Source: Virgibacillus_F sp049310925 (GTDB taxonomy: Bacteria > Bacillota > Bacilli > Bacillales > Amphibacillaceae). From it: a DNA stretch of 64,000 nucleotides. The DNA lies in NCBI RefSeq assembly GCF_049310925.1, contig NZ_JBMERP010000014.1:1-64000 (forward strand). Reading direction: 5' to 3'. Under the pieces are notes generated by a model. That model searched no databases. It was not told where the DNA came from and worked only from the letters and a program-made list of their open reading frames with translations. Within the stretch, counting starts at the first letter, position 1, and the number at the start of each line of letters is the position of its first letter. Below are positions 33,094-41,862 of the stretch, in pieces. A program made the translations under genes and the position numbers.

Positions 33094-34113
33094 ATGTTGA
33101 GTTCAGGCTTTAAATGGATGTTTTTAATAATTGGAACAACAATAGGGGCAGGGTATGCATCTGGTAGGGAATTATGGCAATTTTTTGGGCTTGAAAGTGG
33201 ACTGGCTATAGCAATATTTTCCATATTATTTTCGGTGTCATGTGTTGTAATTATGAAGGTGGGTTACCAAAAAAAGTCTACCGACTATTTACCAGTGCTG
33301 GAGGTAATTGTGGGTAAGAAACTTACAAAGTTATATGATGTAATGGTTTTTGTCTACCTGTTTACCACCACAGTTGTAATGCTTGCTGGAAGTGGAGCAA
33401 CAGGGCAGGCCTTTTACTTTTCCTATTGGTGGGGAGTTGGATTTATAGCTGTCTTACTAGTGCTTTTATTTGTAAGAGGTGTAAATAGTCTTTTAACAAT
33501 AAATCAATTTATTTTGCCGATATTATTAGTAGGACTTCTTTCCGTACTTGTGTTGTTTACATTTGATCATAAGCTAGCGCTTTTTTCCAATTTGAAACAC
33601 CAAGAAAACTGGAAAGCTGCATTTCCATTTACGGCATTAAATATATTGCCACTAATAGCTGTTCTAGGTGCGATTGGTAACAAAATTCAATCACAAAAGG
33701 AAATATTAGTTGCTGGTATCGGGAGCGGGTTAACGTTGGGTATTGTTTCATATATTTATAATAATAGTTTGATCCAAATAGCCGAAGAGATATTGGTTTA
33801 CGAAATTCCTCTTTTTGCAATACTTAAACATTATAATTTTGGAGTATTAGTGTTTATGTCAATCATGTTGTGGTTTGCAATATTTACTACAGCAGCATCA
33901 GGGATTTTAGGATTAACTACACGGATACAGAGTTATTGGAAGTCACCTTTATGGGTAATAGCGTTGTGTTGTGTCACAGTTATGGTTCCGTTCACAATAT
34001 TCGGTTTTTCGACTCTAATCAGTTACATATATCCGATATATGGCGTGTTGAATTTGTATGTATTAATGAGATTAATACTTTATCCACTATGGAATAATAA
34101 GAACATTGCTTGA
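33094..34113 (+). CDS. YkvI family membrane protein
   Basis: About ten transmembrane segments in 339 aa. The N-terminal motif FLIIGTTIGAGYASGRELWQ resembles the unwound helix of APC-superfamily transporters. Similar in size and start to B. subtilis YkvI. Probably a transporter; substrate unknown. The ATG at 33094 has GGAGG 7 bases upstream; a TTG at 33070 has none. Divergent from yyaC. Confidence 0.85.
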   Translation: MLSSGFKWMFLIIGTTIGAGYASGRELWQFFGLESGLAIAIFSILFSVSCVVIMKVGYQKKSTDYLPVLEVIVGKKLTKLYDVMVFVYLFTTTVVMLAGSGATGQAFYFSYWWGVGFIAVLLVLLFVRGVNSLLTINQFILPILLVGLLSVLVLFTFDHKLALFSNLKHQENWKAAFPFTALNILPLIAVLGAIGNKIQSQKEILVAGIGSGLTLGIVSYIYNNSLIQIAEEILVYEIPLFAILKHYNFGVLVFMSIMLWFAIFTTAASGILGLTTRIQSYWKSPLWVIALCCVTVMVPFTIFGFSTLISYIYPIYGVLNLYVLMRLILYPLWNNKNIA

Positions 34114-34205
34114 TCCTTTAACTGTGGGGACAAATGGTGTAATATCAACATAATAGAAACAATCTGATAGAATGAGTATAGTACTAGTTTTGGAGGAGCG
34201 TAATA

Positions 34206-35129
34206 GTGGACCAATTTAATAAAGACATTAATAATTTTTGGGATCAATTATCAGGGCCAGAAATTTGGACTTTAATCGGTAAAGGCTTTTTAAAAATAAT
34301 ACTAATTATCATAATAGCAGCTGTAGCAATTAAAGTTGGAAAGAAAGTAATTGATAAAGTATTTATGAGCAGACAACGGGGTCCATTTCGCATTACAGAG
34401 CGCAGAGAGAATACACTGAAAAAATTACTTCATAATGTCTTGACATACACGGTGTATTTTACTGCATTTATAATGATTTTAGATGAAGGCCTGGGTCTGG
34501 CAATCGGTCCATTATTAGCTGGCGCTGGTGTTGCAGGGCTTGCGATCGGTTTTGGAGCACAGAATCTTGTTCGTGACATCATATCTGGTTTTTTTATTAT
34601 CTTTGAAGACCAATTTTCAGTTGGTGACTATATATTCACTTCTAATGTTGAAGGAACAGTAGAAGAAATTGGGATACGGACAACTAAAATTAAAAGTTGG
34701 ACTGGTGAACAGCATATCCTGCCAAACGGAAATGTAACACAGGTAACGAATTACTCTATTCATAATGGATTAGCTGTCGTAGATATTAATATACCGTATG
34801 AAAGCGATTTTGAATCGGCTGAAAAGATTATTGAAAAAATGGCAATAGAATTACCTGATAAATATAACGAAATTATCGGAACGCCAGAGGTAATCGGAGT
34901 ACAAACATTGGAACTATCGCATTTTGTAATGCGCGTAATAACAGAGACACTACCTGCTGATCAGTGGGCAGGTGCTAGAATTGTCCGAAGAGAGGTAAAA
35001 GAGCGGCTTTATAGAGAAGGCATTCAAATTCCTTCTCCACGTCTTGTCATGTATACAAGGAATGAAAGCCCAACGGCATTGGAAGTAGATGGTGAAAAGA
35101 AAAAACTTCAGGAGAGAAATGAAGACTAA
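34206..35129 (+). CDS. MscS family mechanosensitive ion channel
   Basis: Membrane protein (307 aa). One N-terminal transmembrane helix (about 28-47), two more (about 75-125), the pore-lining signature LAGAGVAGLAIGFGAQNLVRD split by a kink, then the cytosolic beta domain (FEDQFSVGDYI, GTVEEIGIRTTKI) and a charged tail. Such channels release solutes on hypo-osmotic shock, which suits a salt-adapted host. GTG start with GGAGG upstream. It has the YkuT-like size; a B. subtilis gene name would be a guess. Confidence 0.92.
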   Translation: MDQFNKDINNFWDQLSGPEIWTLIGKGFLKIILIIIIAAVAIKVGKKVIDKVFMSRQRGPFRITERRENTLKKLLHNVLTYTVYFTAFIMILDEGLGLAIGPLLAGAGVAGLAIGFGAQNLVRDIISGFFIIFEDQFSVGDYIFTSNVEGTVEEIGIRTTKIKSWTGEQHILPNGNVTQVTNYSIHNGLAVVDINIPYESDFESAEKIIEKMAIELPDKYNEIIGTPEVIGVQTLELSHFVMRVITETLPADQWAGARIVRREVKERLYREGIQIPSPRLVMYTRNESPTALEVDGEKKKLQERNED

Positions 35130-35152
35130 GATAAGAAAGAAGGTATCATGTT

Positions 35153-35356
35153 ATGGTAGATAAAGAATTTGCTTTAAATGATATTGTTCAAATGAAGAAA
35201 CCCCATCCGTGTGGAGAAAACAGGTGGAAGATAATCCGTATGGGTATGGACGTACGAATTAAATGCCAGGGTTGTGAACATAGTGTACTAATTCCACGTA
35301 GAGAATTTAGTAAAAAAATGAAAAAAGTACTTGAAAAAGGTGAAGAGAAAAACTAG
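35153..35356 (+). CDS. DUF951 family small protein (YyzM-like)
   Basis: Protein of 67 aa with the family pattern: MKKPHPCGENRWKIIRMG, then KCQGCEHSVLIPR. The paired cysteines (PHPCG, CQGC) suggest metal or nucleic-acid binding; function unknown. Lies 23 bp after the MscS gene and before ychF, as in many Bacillales. Confidence 0.9.
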   Translation: MVDKEFALNDIVQMKKPHPCGENRWKIIRMGMDVRIKCQGCEHSVLIPRREFSKKMKKVLEKGEEKN

Positions 35357-35480
35357 TAAATTTCTTTATTACTCGGCAATACCGGCGTTTTATATAGAAA
35401 CAAAATCTAAAAATCATATTATTATGAACAGAACTGCAAAAATACGCGAGTTAAAATACGTGTTTTTGCTTTTTCTTTGC

Positions 35481-35508
35481 TTGTTAAATTCTCTCCTTGT
35501 ATTATAAT
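35481..35508 (+). promoter_or_regulatory. Candidate SigA promoter of ychF
   Basis: TTGTTA, 16-bp spacer, TATAAT (35503-35508), 52 bp before the ychF start. Confidence 0.65.
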
Positions 35509-35560
35509 TGGGAAGACTAGCACGTTCATATGAATGATATCCTTAAGGAGTGAAAGTTTC

Positions 35561-36661
35561 ATGGCTTTAACAGCAGGAATTGTTGGACTTCCTAACGTGG
35601 GTAAATCAACTTTATTTAATGCGATTACTCAGGCAGGGGCAGAATCCGCAAATTACCCGTTTTGCACGATTGATCCGAATGTTGGTATAGTAGAAGTTCC
35701 GGATGATCGTTTGAATAAATTAACTGAATTAGTAAAACCGAAAAAAACAATACCAACAGCATTTGAATTTACCGATATTGCAGGTATTGTAAAAGGTGCG
35801 AGTAAAGGGGAAGGTCTTGGCAACCAATTTCTTTCTCATATTCGCCAAGTAGATGCTATTTGTCATGTAGTTCGTTGTTTTGTAGATGAAAACATTACAC
35901 ATGTGTCTGGAACAATTGACCCAATTGATGACATCGAGATCATCAATCTGGAACTTATTCTGGCTGATTTAGAATCAGTAACAAAACGAATCCAGCGTGT
36001 TGAAAAACTGGTCCGTCAAAAAGATAAAGCAGCGGTAGCAGAATACGATGTTTTAGAAAAGCTTAAGGATGGATTTGAGAACGATCAACCAGCACGTGCA
36101 TTGGATTTTGATGAAGATCAATGGAAAATTGTAAAACAGCTTCATTTATTAACTAGTAAGCCGTTTCTTTATGTCGCAAATGTATCAGAAGAGGAAATAA
36201 CAGATCCAGATGCAAATGAATATGTTCAGCGAGTAAAAGAATTTGCTGCAAATGAGAATGCAGAAGTTATTGTGATTTGTGCCAAAATTGAATCTGAAAT
36301 TGCAGAGCTTGACCAGGATGAAAAAGAGATGTTCTTAGAAGATCTTGGAATAAAGGAATCTGGTTTGGACCAATTAATTAAAGCTGCGTATCAGATGCTT
36401 GGCCTGGCAACATATTTCACCGCAGGAGAACAAGAGGTTCGGGCATGGACATTCCAAAAGGGAATTAAAGCACCACAGGCAGCAGGTATAATTCATACCG
36501 ACTTTGAGCGTGGATTTATTCGTGCAGAGACAGTTTCCTATAATGATTTAGTTGAAGCAGGTGCTATGGCACAGGCAAAAGAAAAAGGAAATGTTCGATT
36601 AGAAGGTAAAGAGTATTTGGTAAAAGATGGCGATGTCATCCACTTCCGTTTTAACGTATAA
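35561..36661 (+). CDS. ychF: Redox-regulated ATPase YchF (OBG family)
   Basis: 366 aa, universally conserved OLA1-type P-loop protein. Walker A GLPNVGKST, switch region DIAGIVKGASKGEGLGN, a coiled-coil insertion near residues 130-165, and a C-terminal TGS domain ending RLEGKEYLVKDGDVIHFRF. Prefers ATP over GTP and binds ribosomes. The ATG at 35561 has AAGGAGTG upstream and matches the family start. Confidence 0.97.
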   Translation: MALTAGIVGLPNVGKSTLFNAITQAGAESANYPFCTIDPNVGIVEVPDDRLNKLTELVKPKKTIPTAFEFTDIAGIVKGASKGEGLGNQFLSHIRQVDAICHVVRCFVDENITHVSGTIDPIDDIEIINLELILADLESVTKRIQRVEKLVRQKDKAAVAEYDVLEKLKDGFENDQPARALDFDEDQWKIVKQLHLLTSKPFLYVANVSEEEITDPDANEYVQRVKEFAANENAEVIVICAKIESEIAELDQDEKEMFLEDLGIKESGLDQLIKAAYQMLGLATYFTAGEQEVRAWTFQKGIKAPQAAGIIHTDFERGFIRAETVSYNDLVEAGAMAQAKEKGNVRLEGKEYLVKDGDVIHFRFNV

Positions 36662-36680
36662 CAAAGGATCCCTCGAAAAC

Positions 36681-36709
36681 TTGTATTTTGAATAGTGTTT
36701 TGGTATAAT
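36681..36709 (+). promoter_or_regulatory. Promoter of rpsF-ssb-rpsR
   Basis: TTGTAT (36681-36686), 17-bp spacer, TATAAT (36704-36709). Confidence 0.75.
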
Positions 36710-36717
36710 ACACTATT

Positions 36718-36790
36718 GTGAGTAATTAACTTTAAATTACTCCTTGCTTCTGTTCCAAACAGAGGCCGCTAAGACCAAAAGGAGGTGTAA
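36718..36790 (+). promoter_or_regulatory. Putative S6:S18 autoregulatory leader
   Basis: A hairpin GAGTAATT/AATTACTC (36720-36742) and a second TCTGTT-CCA-AACAGA are followed by GGCCGCTAAGACC next to the ribosome site. In Firmicutes the rpsF leader binds the S6:S18 complex. The match is judged by eye only. Confidence 0.5.
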
Positions 36791-36793
36791 CGA

Positions 36794-37084
36794 ATGACAA
36801 AATACGAGATCATGTATATCATTCGCCCAGACATGGAAGAGGATGCGCTAACCGCACTTAAGGAGCGTTTCCACAAAATTCTAACCGATAATGGGGCGGA
36901 GATTGAAAAAGTTGATGAAAAAGGCAAAAAACGCCTTGCATATGAAATCAATGATTACCGTGACGGATATTACGTTGTTGTGAAATTTGCTAGTGATGTA
37001 GCTGCAGTTAATGAGTTTGATCGTTTAGCAAAGTTCTCAGATGATATTATTCGCCATATGGCAATTCGAGAAGAAGATCAATAA
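36794..37084 (+). CDS. rpsF: 30S ribosomal protein S6
   Basis: 96-aa protein of the S6 fold (KYEIMYIIRPDM start; KKRLAYEINDYRDGYY in the middle). It pairs with S18 on the platform of the small subunit. AGGAGGTG ribosome site. First gene of the rpsF-ssb-rpsR operon. Confidence 0.98.
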   Translation: MTKYEIMYIIRPDMEEDALTALKERFHKILTDNGAEIEKVDEKGKKRLAYEINDYRDGYYVVVKFASDVAAVNEFDRLAKFSDDIIRHMAIREEDQ

Positions 37085-37099
37085 TAAGGGGTGGTTCTG

Positions 37100-37588
37100 A
37101 TGTTAAATCGTGTCGTACTTGTTGGCAGATTAACGAAGGATCCTGATTTACGTTATACACCAAGCGGAGTGGCTGTAGCCAATTTTACTTTAGCTGTTAA
37201 CCGACCTTTTTCCAATCAACAAGGAAACCGTGAAGCGGACTTTATTAATTGTGTTGTATGGCGCAGGCCTGCAGAAAACCTAGCTAACTATATGAAAAAA
37301 GGTAGTTTAGTTGGTGTTGATGGACGAGTTCAAACACGTAACTTTGAAGGTCAGGATGGAAAAATGGTTTACATGACAGAGATTGTAGCAGATAGTGTAC
37401 AATTTTTGGAAACTAAGGGCGCTACACAAGGTAGTGGTCAAGGTTCATCAGGCAATCAACAGAATCGTAATCAGAATCAAGGCCAAAATCAAAACCAAAG
37501 TAATCAAGATCAAAACCAAAGTGAAGAGGATCCGTTTAAAAATAACGGTCAACCTATCGATATATCAGATGATGATTTACCATTTTAG
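37100..37588 (+). CDS. ssb: Single-stranded DNA-binding protein
   Basis: 162 aa. OB fold (1 to about 105; NRVVLVGRLTKDPDLRYT), a Q/N/S-rich flexible linker (about 110-150), and the acidic tip DISDDDLPF that recruits replication and repair partners. ATG at 37100 with GGGGTGG upstream; an in-frame GTG at 37091 lies inside that site. Corresponds to SsbA of B. subtilis. Confidence 0.97.
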   Translation: MLNRVVLVGRLTKDPDLRYTPSGVAVANFTLAVNRPFSNQQGNREADFINCVVWRRPAENLANYMKKGSLVGVDGRVQTRNFEGQDGKMVYMTEIVADSVQFLETKGATQGSGQGSSGNQQNRNQNQGQNQNQSNQDQNQSEEDPFKNNGQPIDISDDDLPF

Positions 37589-37608
37589 AATAAAAAGGAG
37601 GGCTTTAG

Positions 37609-37839
37609 ATGGCAGCTCGTCGTGGACGCGCAAAGCGTCGTAAGGTGTGCTATTTCACAGCAAACGGAATTACACACATCGATTACAAAGATGTTGATCT
37701 TCTAAGACGTTTTATTTCTGAGCGTGGAAAAATTCTTCCTCGCCGTGTAACTGGAACTTCTGCAAAGTATCAGCGTAAACTTACGAGATCTATTAAACGT
37801 GCTCGTACAATGGCTTTATTGCCGTTCGTAACAGAGTAA
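37609..37839 (+). CDS. rpsR: 30S ribosomal protein S18
   Basis: 76-aa basic protein with the S18 core (YKDVDLLRRFISERGKILPR, then TGTSAKYQRKL). It begins with an Arg-rich segment and a cysteine (RRKVCYF), the zinc-free single-Cys form. GGAGGG ribosome site. Last gene of the operon. Confidence 0.98.
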   Translation: MAARRGRAKRRKVCYFTANGITHIDYKDVDLLRRFISERGKILPRRVTGTSAKYQRKLTRSIKRARTMALLPFVTE

Positions 37840-37842
37840 ATT

Positions 37843-37883
37843 AAAAACCTTACTTCCATAATTTATGGAAATAAGGTTTTTTT
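37843..37883 (+). terminator. Terminator of rpsF-ssb-rpsR
   Basis: AAAACCTTACTTCCATA / TATGGAAATAAGGTTTT stem plus T run. Confidence 0.9.
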
Positions 37884-37891
37884 GTTTTTTA

Positions 37892-37976
37892 GCAGGTAAG
37901 AAAGTATAAATCCTTTCTTACTGCATAAGTGCAACTAAGGCTATCGCTAAGGGCTTGTCGATAAGCCGAGTTTTTG
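37892..37976. repeat. R2 double-hairpin repeat
   Basis: Same 33-bp first hairpin as at 17423 and a slightly worn second one (GGCTATCGCTAA...TCGATAAGCC). Sits between the rpsR terminator and modC, at the edge of the mod operon. Confidence 0.8.
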
Positions 37977-38034
37977 TAAAAATTATTAATTCTGCAGGTA
38001 CGAACGAAAGGAAAAGATTACGGATCATCGATAA

Positions 38035-38649
38035 TTATATTGTTCTTCCTTTATCTATTTTCACAATCCGATCTCCAACCTTGTTTGCTTCTTCGAGATC
38101 ATGTGTCACCATTATAACGGGTATATTCCACGTCTTATGTAAACGGACCAATTCCTCTTGGCAATCCATGCGTGTTTTTTCATCTAATGATGAGAAAGGC
38201 TCATCAAGTAACAATGCGCTAGGTTTCATAGCCAAAGCCCTTACAAGTGCTACACGTTGTTTTTCCCCTCCAGATATTTGTCTTGGATAGCTATCCAGTA
38301 GAGATCTAATTTGCACAACATCAATTAGTTGCTCAACTAATTCGGTATCAGTCATTCCATAAAGAACGTTTTTTTTAACAGTCATATGGGGAAATAAAGC
38401 ATAGTCTTGAAATACGTATCCAATATTACGCTTTTGGACTGGTACAGGCTTTAAATTTTCTTGAAAAAGGGTTCTATCATTCAGTTTTATTACTCCCGAA
38501 TCCGGGTTACTTAATCCCGCAATACAATTTAACAGTGTTGTTTTACCTGAGCCAGAAGGGCCAAATAATACTACGATTTCGTTACCCATATTGATTTCAA
38601 TATCCACTGCAAATTCTTTTAACCTTTTTATAATAGATACAGTAAACAT
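38035..38649 (-). CDS. modC: Molybdate/tungstate-type ABC transporter ATPase ModC
   Basis: 204-aa ABC ATPase: Walker A GPSGSGKTT near residue 31, Q-loop VFQDYALFPHM, signature ISGGEKQR, Walker B LLLDEPFSSLD and H-loop VTHD. It ends about 150 residues short of classical ModC and lacks the C-terminal MOP/TOBE oxyanion-sensing domain. Last gene of a four-gene minus-strand operon. The short form is seen in other Firmicutes, so it need not be broken. Confidence 0.88.
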   Translation of the reverse strand: MFTVSIIKRLKEFAVDIEINMGNEIVVLFGPSGSGKTTLLNCIAGLSNPDSGVIKLNDRTLFQENLKPVPVQKRNIGYVFQDYALFPHMTVKKNVLYGMTDTELVEQLIDVVQIRSLLDSYPRQISGGEKQRVALVRALAMKPSALLLDEPFSSLDEKTRMDCQEELVRLHKTWNIPVIMVTHDLEEANKVGDRIVKIDKGRTI

Positions 38650-38661
38650 AGAACTCCTCCA

Positions 38662-39339
38662 TTATTTAATACTAGTAAATTTTAAAATATTACGCGCGCT
38701 CCACCAGTTAAGCCAAAGAATAGCACTGAAACCAATGACGAGCATACTGATCACCCAAAAAACAGCTTTATCCGTCTCTCCAGATTCAACAGCAAAATAT
38801 ATTGCAAGCGGAATGGTATCGGTCTTGTTTGGAATATACCCGGCGATCATCAAAGTTGCACCAAACTCCCCTAAAGCTCTCGCAAAAGTAAGCACAAGTC
38901 CAGCTAATAGGCCAGGCCATGCTAGCGGAAAGGAGATGGTCCAGAATACCCGCCACTTAGAAGCCCCCATTGTGTATGCAGCGTTTTCAATATTTGGATC
39001 ATAGGTTTGAAATGCTGCAGACGCACTCTGATACATTAGCGGAAAAGAAACTACCGTTGCAGCGATAACTGCACCCACCCAAGTAAAGACCACCTGAAAA
39101 TCAAAAAGTTGAAGTAATATGCTGCCAACGGGTCCGTTCTTTCCAAATAAATATAAGAGCCCAAATCCAACGACAGTAGGTGGTAATACCAGTGGCAGTA
39201 GTAGGATTGATTCAATTATTCTCTTTCCAGGAAAATGGTTTCTTGCTAACATCCTGGCAAAAAGTATCCCGAATATCAGAACAATACATGTGGCAATGCC
39301 TGCTATTTTTAATGAAAGAATTAATGGTGTATAGTTCAT
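38662..39339 (-). CDS. modB: Molybdate ABC transporter permease ModB
   Basis: 225-aa permease with about five transmembrane segments and the EAA-like loop NAAYTMGASKWRVFW, where the ATPase docks, plus LGEFGATLMIAG, a ModB hallmark. Lies 12 bp upstream of modC and 24 bp downstream of modA. Confidence 0.93.
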   Translation of the reverse strand: MNYTPLILSLKIAGIATCIVLIFGILFARMLARNHFPGKRIIESILLLPLVLPPTVVGFGLLYLFGKNGPVGSILLQLFDFQVVFTWVGAVIAATVVSFPLMYQSASAAFQTYDPNIENAAYTMGASKWRVFWTISFPLAWPGLLAGLVLTFARALGEFGATLMIAGYIPNKTDTIPLAIYFAVESGETDKAVFWVISMLVIGFSAILWLNWWSARNILKFTSIK

Positions 39340-39363
39340 AAGACATTGCCCCCTTAAGTTTAA

Positions 39364-40140
39364 TTAATTGCTAAATCCATAATTTCTAAGAATATCCTGG
39401 CTTGAATCAGACTGAAGAAATGCTAAGAGATTTTTTGCTGAATCTAAATGTTTACTTGTAGATAGTACTGCTCCAGGATAAACAATTGGTGGATAGAGAG
39501 TAGAATCAATACCCTCTAACACCCTTACATTTTTCGCACGATAAAGATCACTTCCATATACAAATCCAATCTCGGCGTTACCTGACTCCACGTATGTCAG
39601 CACCTGCCGGACATCTTTCGCATAGACAAATTCAGGTGTGAGCTTGTCCCACATTTTTACATTAGTAAGAGCCTTTTTAGCATAATTGCCAGCAGGGACA
39701 CTTTTAGGGTTTCCGATTGCAATTTGACCGATAGTAGTTGGTTCTAGGTTCATCAACTTATTCACTTTTATAGTATTTTCCTGCTGAGTAATTAAAACTA
39801 GCTTGTTTTGTGCAAAATTTGACCGAGTCTCAGGAATTACTAAGTTATCATCCTCTAAGACATTCATCCAATGTTGATCAGCCGACAAGAAAATATCAAC
39901 AGGAGCGCCCTGTTGTATTTGTTGAGCCAACTTTCCGGACCCACTAAAATTAAGCACTATATCAACGTTTGGGTGTTCTTCCTCGTAATTGGTACTTATT
40001 TTTTCAAGTGCACCCGAAAGGCTTGCGGCAGCAGCAATAAATATTTCCTTTTTATTGCCATCGTTTGTTGACTCGGAATCAGAACAAGCTACTAACAGCG
40101 CTAGCAGGAGACATAGTGTTATCAATCGATTCACGACCAT
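39364..40140 (-). CDS. modA: Molybdate-binding lipoprotein ModA
   Basis: 258-aa extracytoplasmic binding protein with lipobox LVAC (lipidated Cys19). The oxyanion-binding segments AAASLSGALEKI and FSGSGKLAQQIQQGAPVDIF identify the ModA family. AGGAGG ribosome site. Molybdate and tungstate cannot be told apart here. No molybdopterin-synthesis gene is in the window. Confidence 0.93.
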   Translation of the reverse strand: MVVNRLITLCLLLALLVACSDSESTNDGNKKEIFIAAAASLSGALEKISTNYEEEHPNVDIVLNFSGSGKLAQQIQQGAPVDIFLSADQHWMNVLEDDNLVIPETRSNFAQNKLVLITQQENTIKVNKLMNLEPTTIGQIAIGNPKSVPAGNYAKKALTNVKMWDKLTPEFVYAKDVRQVLTYVESGNAEIGFVYGSDLYRAKNVRVLEGIDSTLYPPIVYPGAVLSTSKHLDSAKNLLAFLQSDSSQDILRNYGFSN

Positions 40141-40149
40141 TATCCTCCT

Positions 40150-40641
40150 TTAAATAATTCGCTTTTTTCGTTTCGGATAAACGAAAACTATTTTTAATAA
40201 AATAAATAAAGAGTAGATAAAGAATAACCATAACATGCTATCATCGATAGAAAATAACAGTGCAATGGCAGCGTAAATAAGAAATGGGATTGTTGTCGTA
40301 TACGCGCTCATTTTCCACAATAAAGGGAAAAGCATTTTTCTGTTTAAGCCCTTTGCTACCCAAGAAAAAAAGTAAGCTACCCCAGAAAGAACAACAAATA
40401 CAATTATTGTCAGAGGGAGATAGTAAAACATAAAGAAGTAAATAAGTAGAAAGAAAACCCCTATTTCTGAGCCTGGGTCATTTGATGCTGTGATTCGATC
40501 TAAGAGTGCTGGTACTGCAACGATTGCCATGATAATGAACATATAAACAACTGTTACATCCATTCCAATTCGGTTTAATTGAAACACAGCTTTCTTGTTT
40601 GGTAATTTTATGCTGTTTAAAAACGCTTTTAGAAATATCAT
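40150..40641 (-). CDS. DUF1189-like integral membrane protein
   Basis: About 163 aa with four or five hydrophobic segments and a basic C-terminus (YPKRKKRI). The opening FLKAFLNSIKLPNK recalls DUF1189 proteins of Bacillaceae, but this is a weak call. The ATG at 40641 is preferred (AGGATGA upstream); ATGs at 40650 and 40647 are alternatives. It ends 9 bp before modA, so it is probably the first gene of the mod operon, perhaps by accident of position. Confidence 0.6.
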   Translation of the reverse strand: MIFLKAFLNSIKLPNKKAVFQLNRIGMDVTVVYMFIIMAIVAVPALLDRITASNDPGSEIGVFFLLIYFFMFYYLPLTIIVFVVLSGVAYFFSWVAKGLNRKMLFPLLWKMSAYTTTIPFLIYAAIALLFSIDDSMLWLFFIYSLFILLKIVFVYPKRKKRII

Positions 40642-40761
40642 GGACATCATCCTATAAATTATATTTGCTACTTACCCATTATAGTAAAAATGAACAATAA
40701 AGTCGCTGGTTGCGAATGAACAAATGATGGCATTAAGAAAAATTTAACAATAATCAACAAT

Positions 40762-40777
40762 TATTTCCTGGGAAATA
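40762..40777. promoter_or_regulatory. Candidate Noc-binding site
   Basis: TATTTCCTGGGAAATA differs at one central base from the Noc site core ATTTCCCGGGAAAT known in B. subtilis. It lies in the 246-bp spacer between the mod operon and yybS. Confidence 0.55.
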
Positions 40778-40887
40778 ACAGATAAAACACTACCTCATCT
40801 AACAATTTGAGCCTAAATCGTGTTATCATATTATAATGAGTTCAAATGAATTATGCTTTTTAAGATGTAATGAGGTGCAATAAATAG

Positions 40888-41832
40888 ATGGATAAATCAA
40901 AATCACTTACAAACGGGGCACTACTTACAGCAATATACATTGTACTATTGCTAATAGCCTCATTCGTACCAATAATTTCACTTGTTGCAGTATTTTTATT
41001 ACCGATACCTTTTATTGTTTTCTCGTATAGGTTTGGGTGGAAGCAATCGATAACAATGTTTATAGCATCTGTTATATTGTCATCACTTTTTGCAACTATT
41101 TTCTCTATACCAGTGACTATACTAATGGGCTTAGGTGGAATAATGCTCGGGAGTGCCATGCGTAAAAAGCTATCTCCATATGAGACAATGGCAAGAGGGA
41201 CATTGGGTTTTATAGTCGGCTTATTGTGCTTATTTTCTATTAGTCAGTTTGCTTTCGATGTCAATCTGGTGGAAGAAATAGATCAAATGACTGAGCAATC
41301 ACTTCAAATGAGTAAAAGCTTTATGGAACAGCTTGGTTTAGGTGGGCAGGAAGATCAATTTGAATTGCTGCAGCAACAAGCAAATATGTTAATGGACTTG
41401 ATCCCTGTAGGGGTGGTATCCTTAGCAATAATTCTGGCTTTTATTAGTCAATGGTTTGGTTATAAAATAATTAATCGGTTAGATAAGAAACAACTCTCTT
41501 TTCCACCTTTTCGGGAATTAAGGATGCCGGTATCACTTGTTTGGGTTTACTTTTTTGCATTAATTTTAACCTTAATCGGATTTGACCCATCGAGCATATT
41601 TTATCATGCAGTAAATAATGCATTGGTTCTGGCCGGATTGTTAATGACTGTTCAAGGGTTTTCATTTATCTTTTTCTATGCATTTCAAAAAAATAAGTCG
41701 AAAGCTTTGCCGGTGATTTGTGTAATCGTAACATTACTCTTTCCATTTCTTTTACTTTATCTTGTAAGAATCTTAGGTATAATAGACATAGGATTTCGAC
41801 TACGTGATCGCATTACAAAAGATAATAAATAG
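40888..41832 (+). CDS. yybS: YybS family (DUF2232) membrane protein
   Basis: 314-aa protein with about eight transmembrane helices and the DUF2232 pattern (ALLTAIYIVLLLIASFVP at the start). Function unknown; it resembles the membrane part of ECF-type transporters. GAGGTG ribosome site. First gene of yybS-gdpP-rplI-dnaB, the order found in Bacillus. Confidence 0.9.
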   Translation: MDKSKSLTNGALLTAIYIVLLLIASFVPIISLVAVFLLPIPFIVFSYRFGWKQSITMFIASVILSSLFATIFSIPVTILMGLGGIMLGSAMRKKLSPYETMARGTLGFIVGLLCLFSISQFAFDVNLVEEIDQMTEQSLQMSKSFMEQLGLGGQEDQFELLQQQANMLMDLIPVGVVSLAIILAFISQWFGYKIINRLDKKQLSFPPFRELRMPVSLVWVYFFALILTLIGFDPSSIFYHAVNNALVLAGLLMTVQGFSFIFFYAFQKNKSKALPVICVIVTLLFPFLLLYLVRILGIIDIGFRLRDRITKDNK

Positions 41833-41862
41833 AACAGGAATAAGGTGTAGGAGTTGAATTCC

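Noticed and set aside
35395..35480. Hairpin-like AAAATACGCG...TACGTGTTTTT as a terminator after the DUF951 gene
   Set aside because: Pairing is short and imperfect; not convincing.
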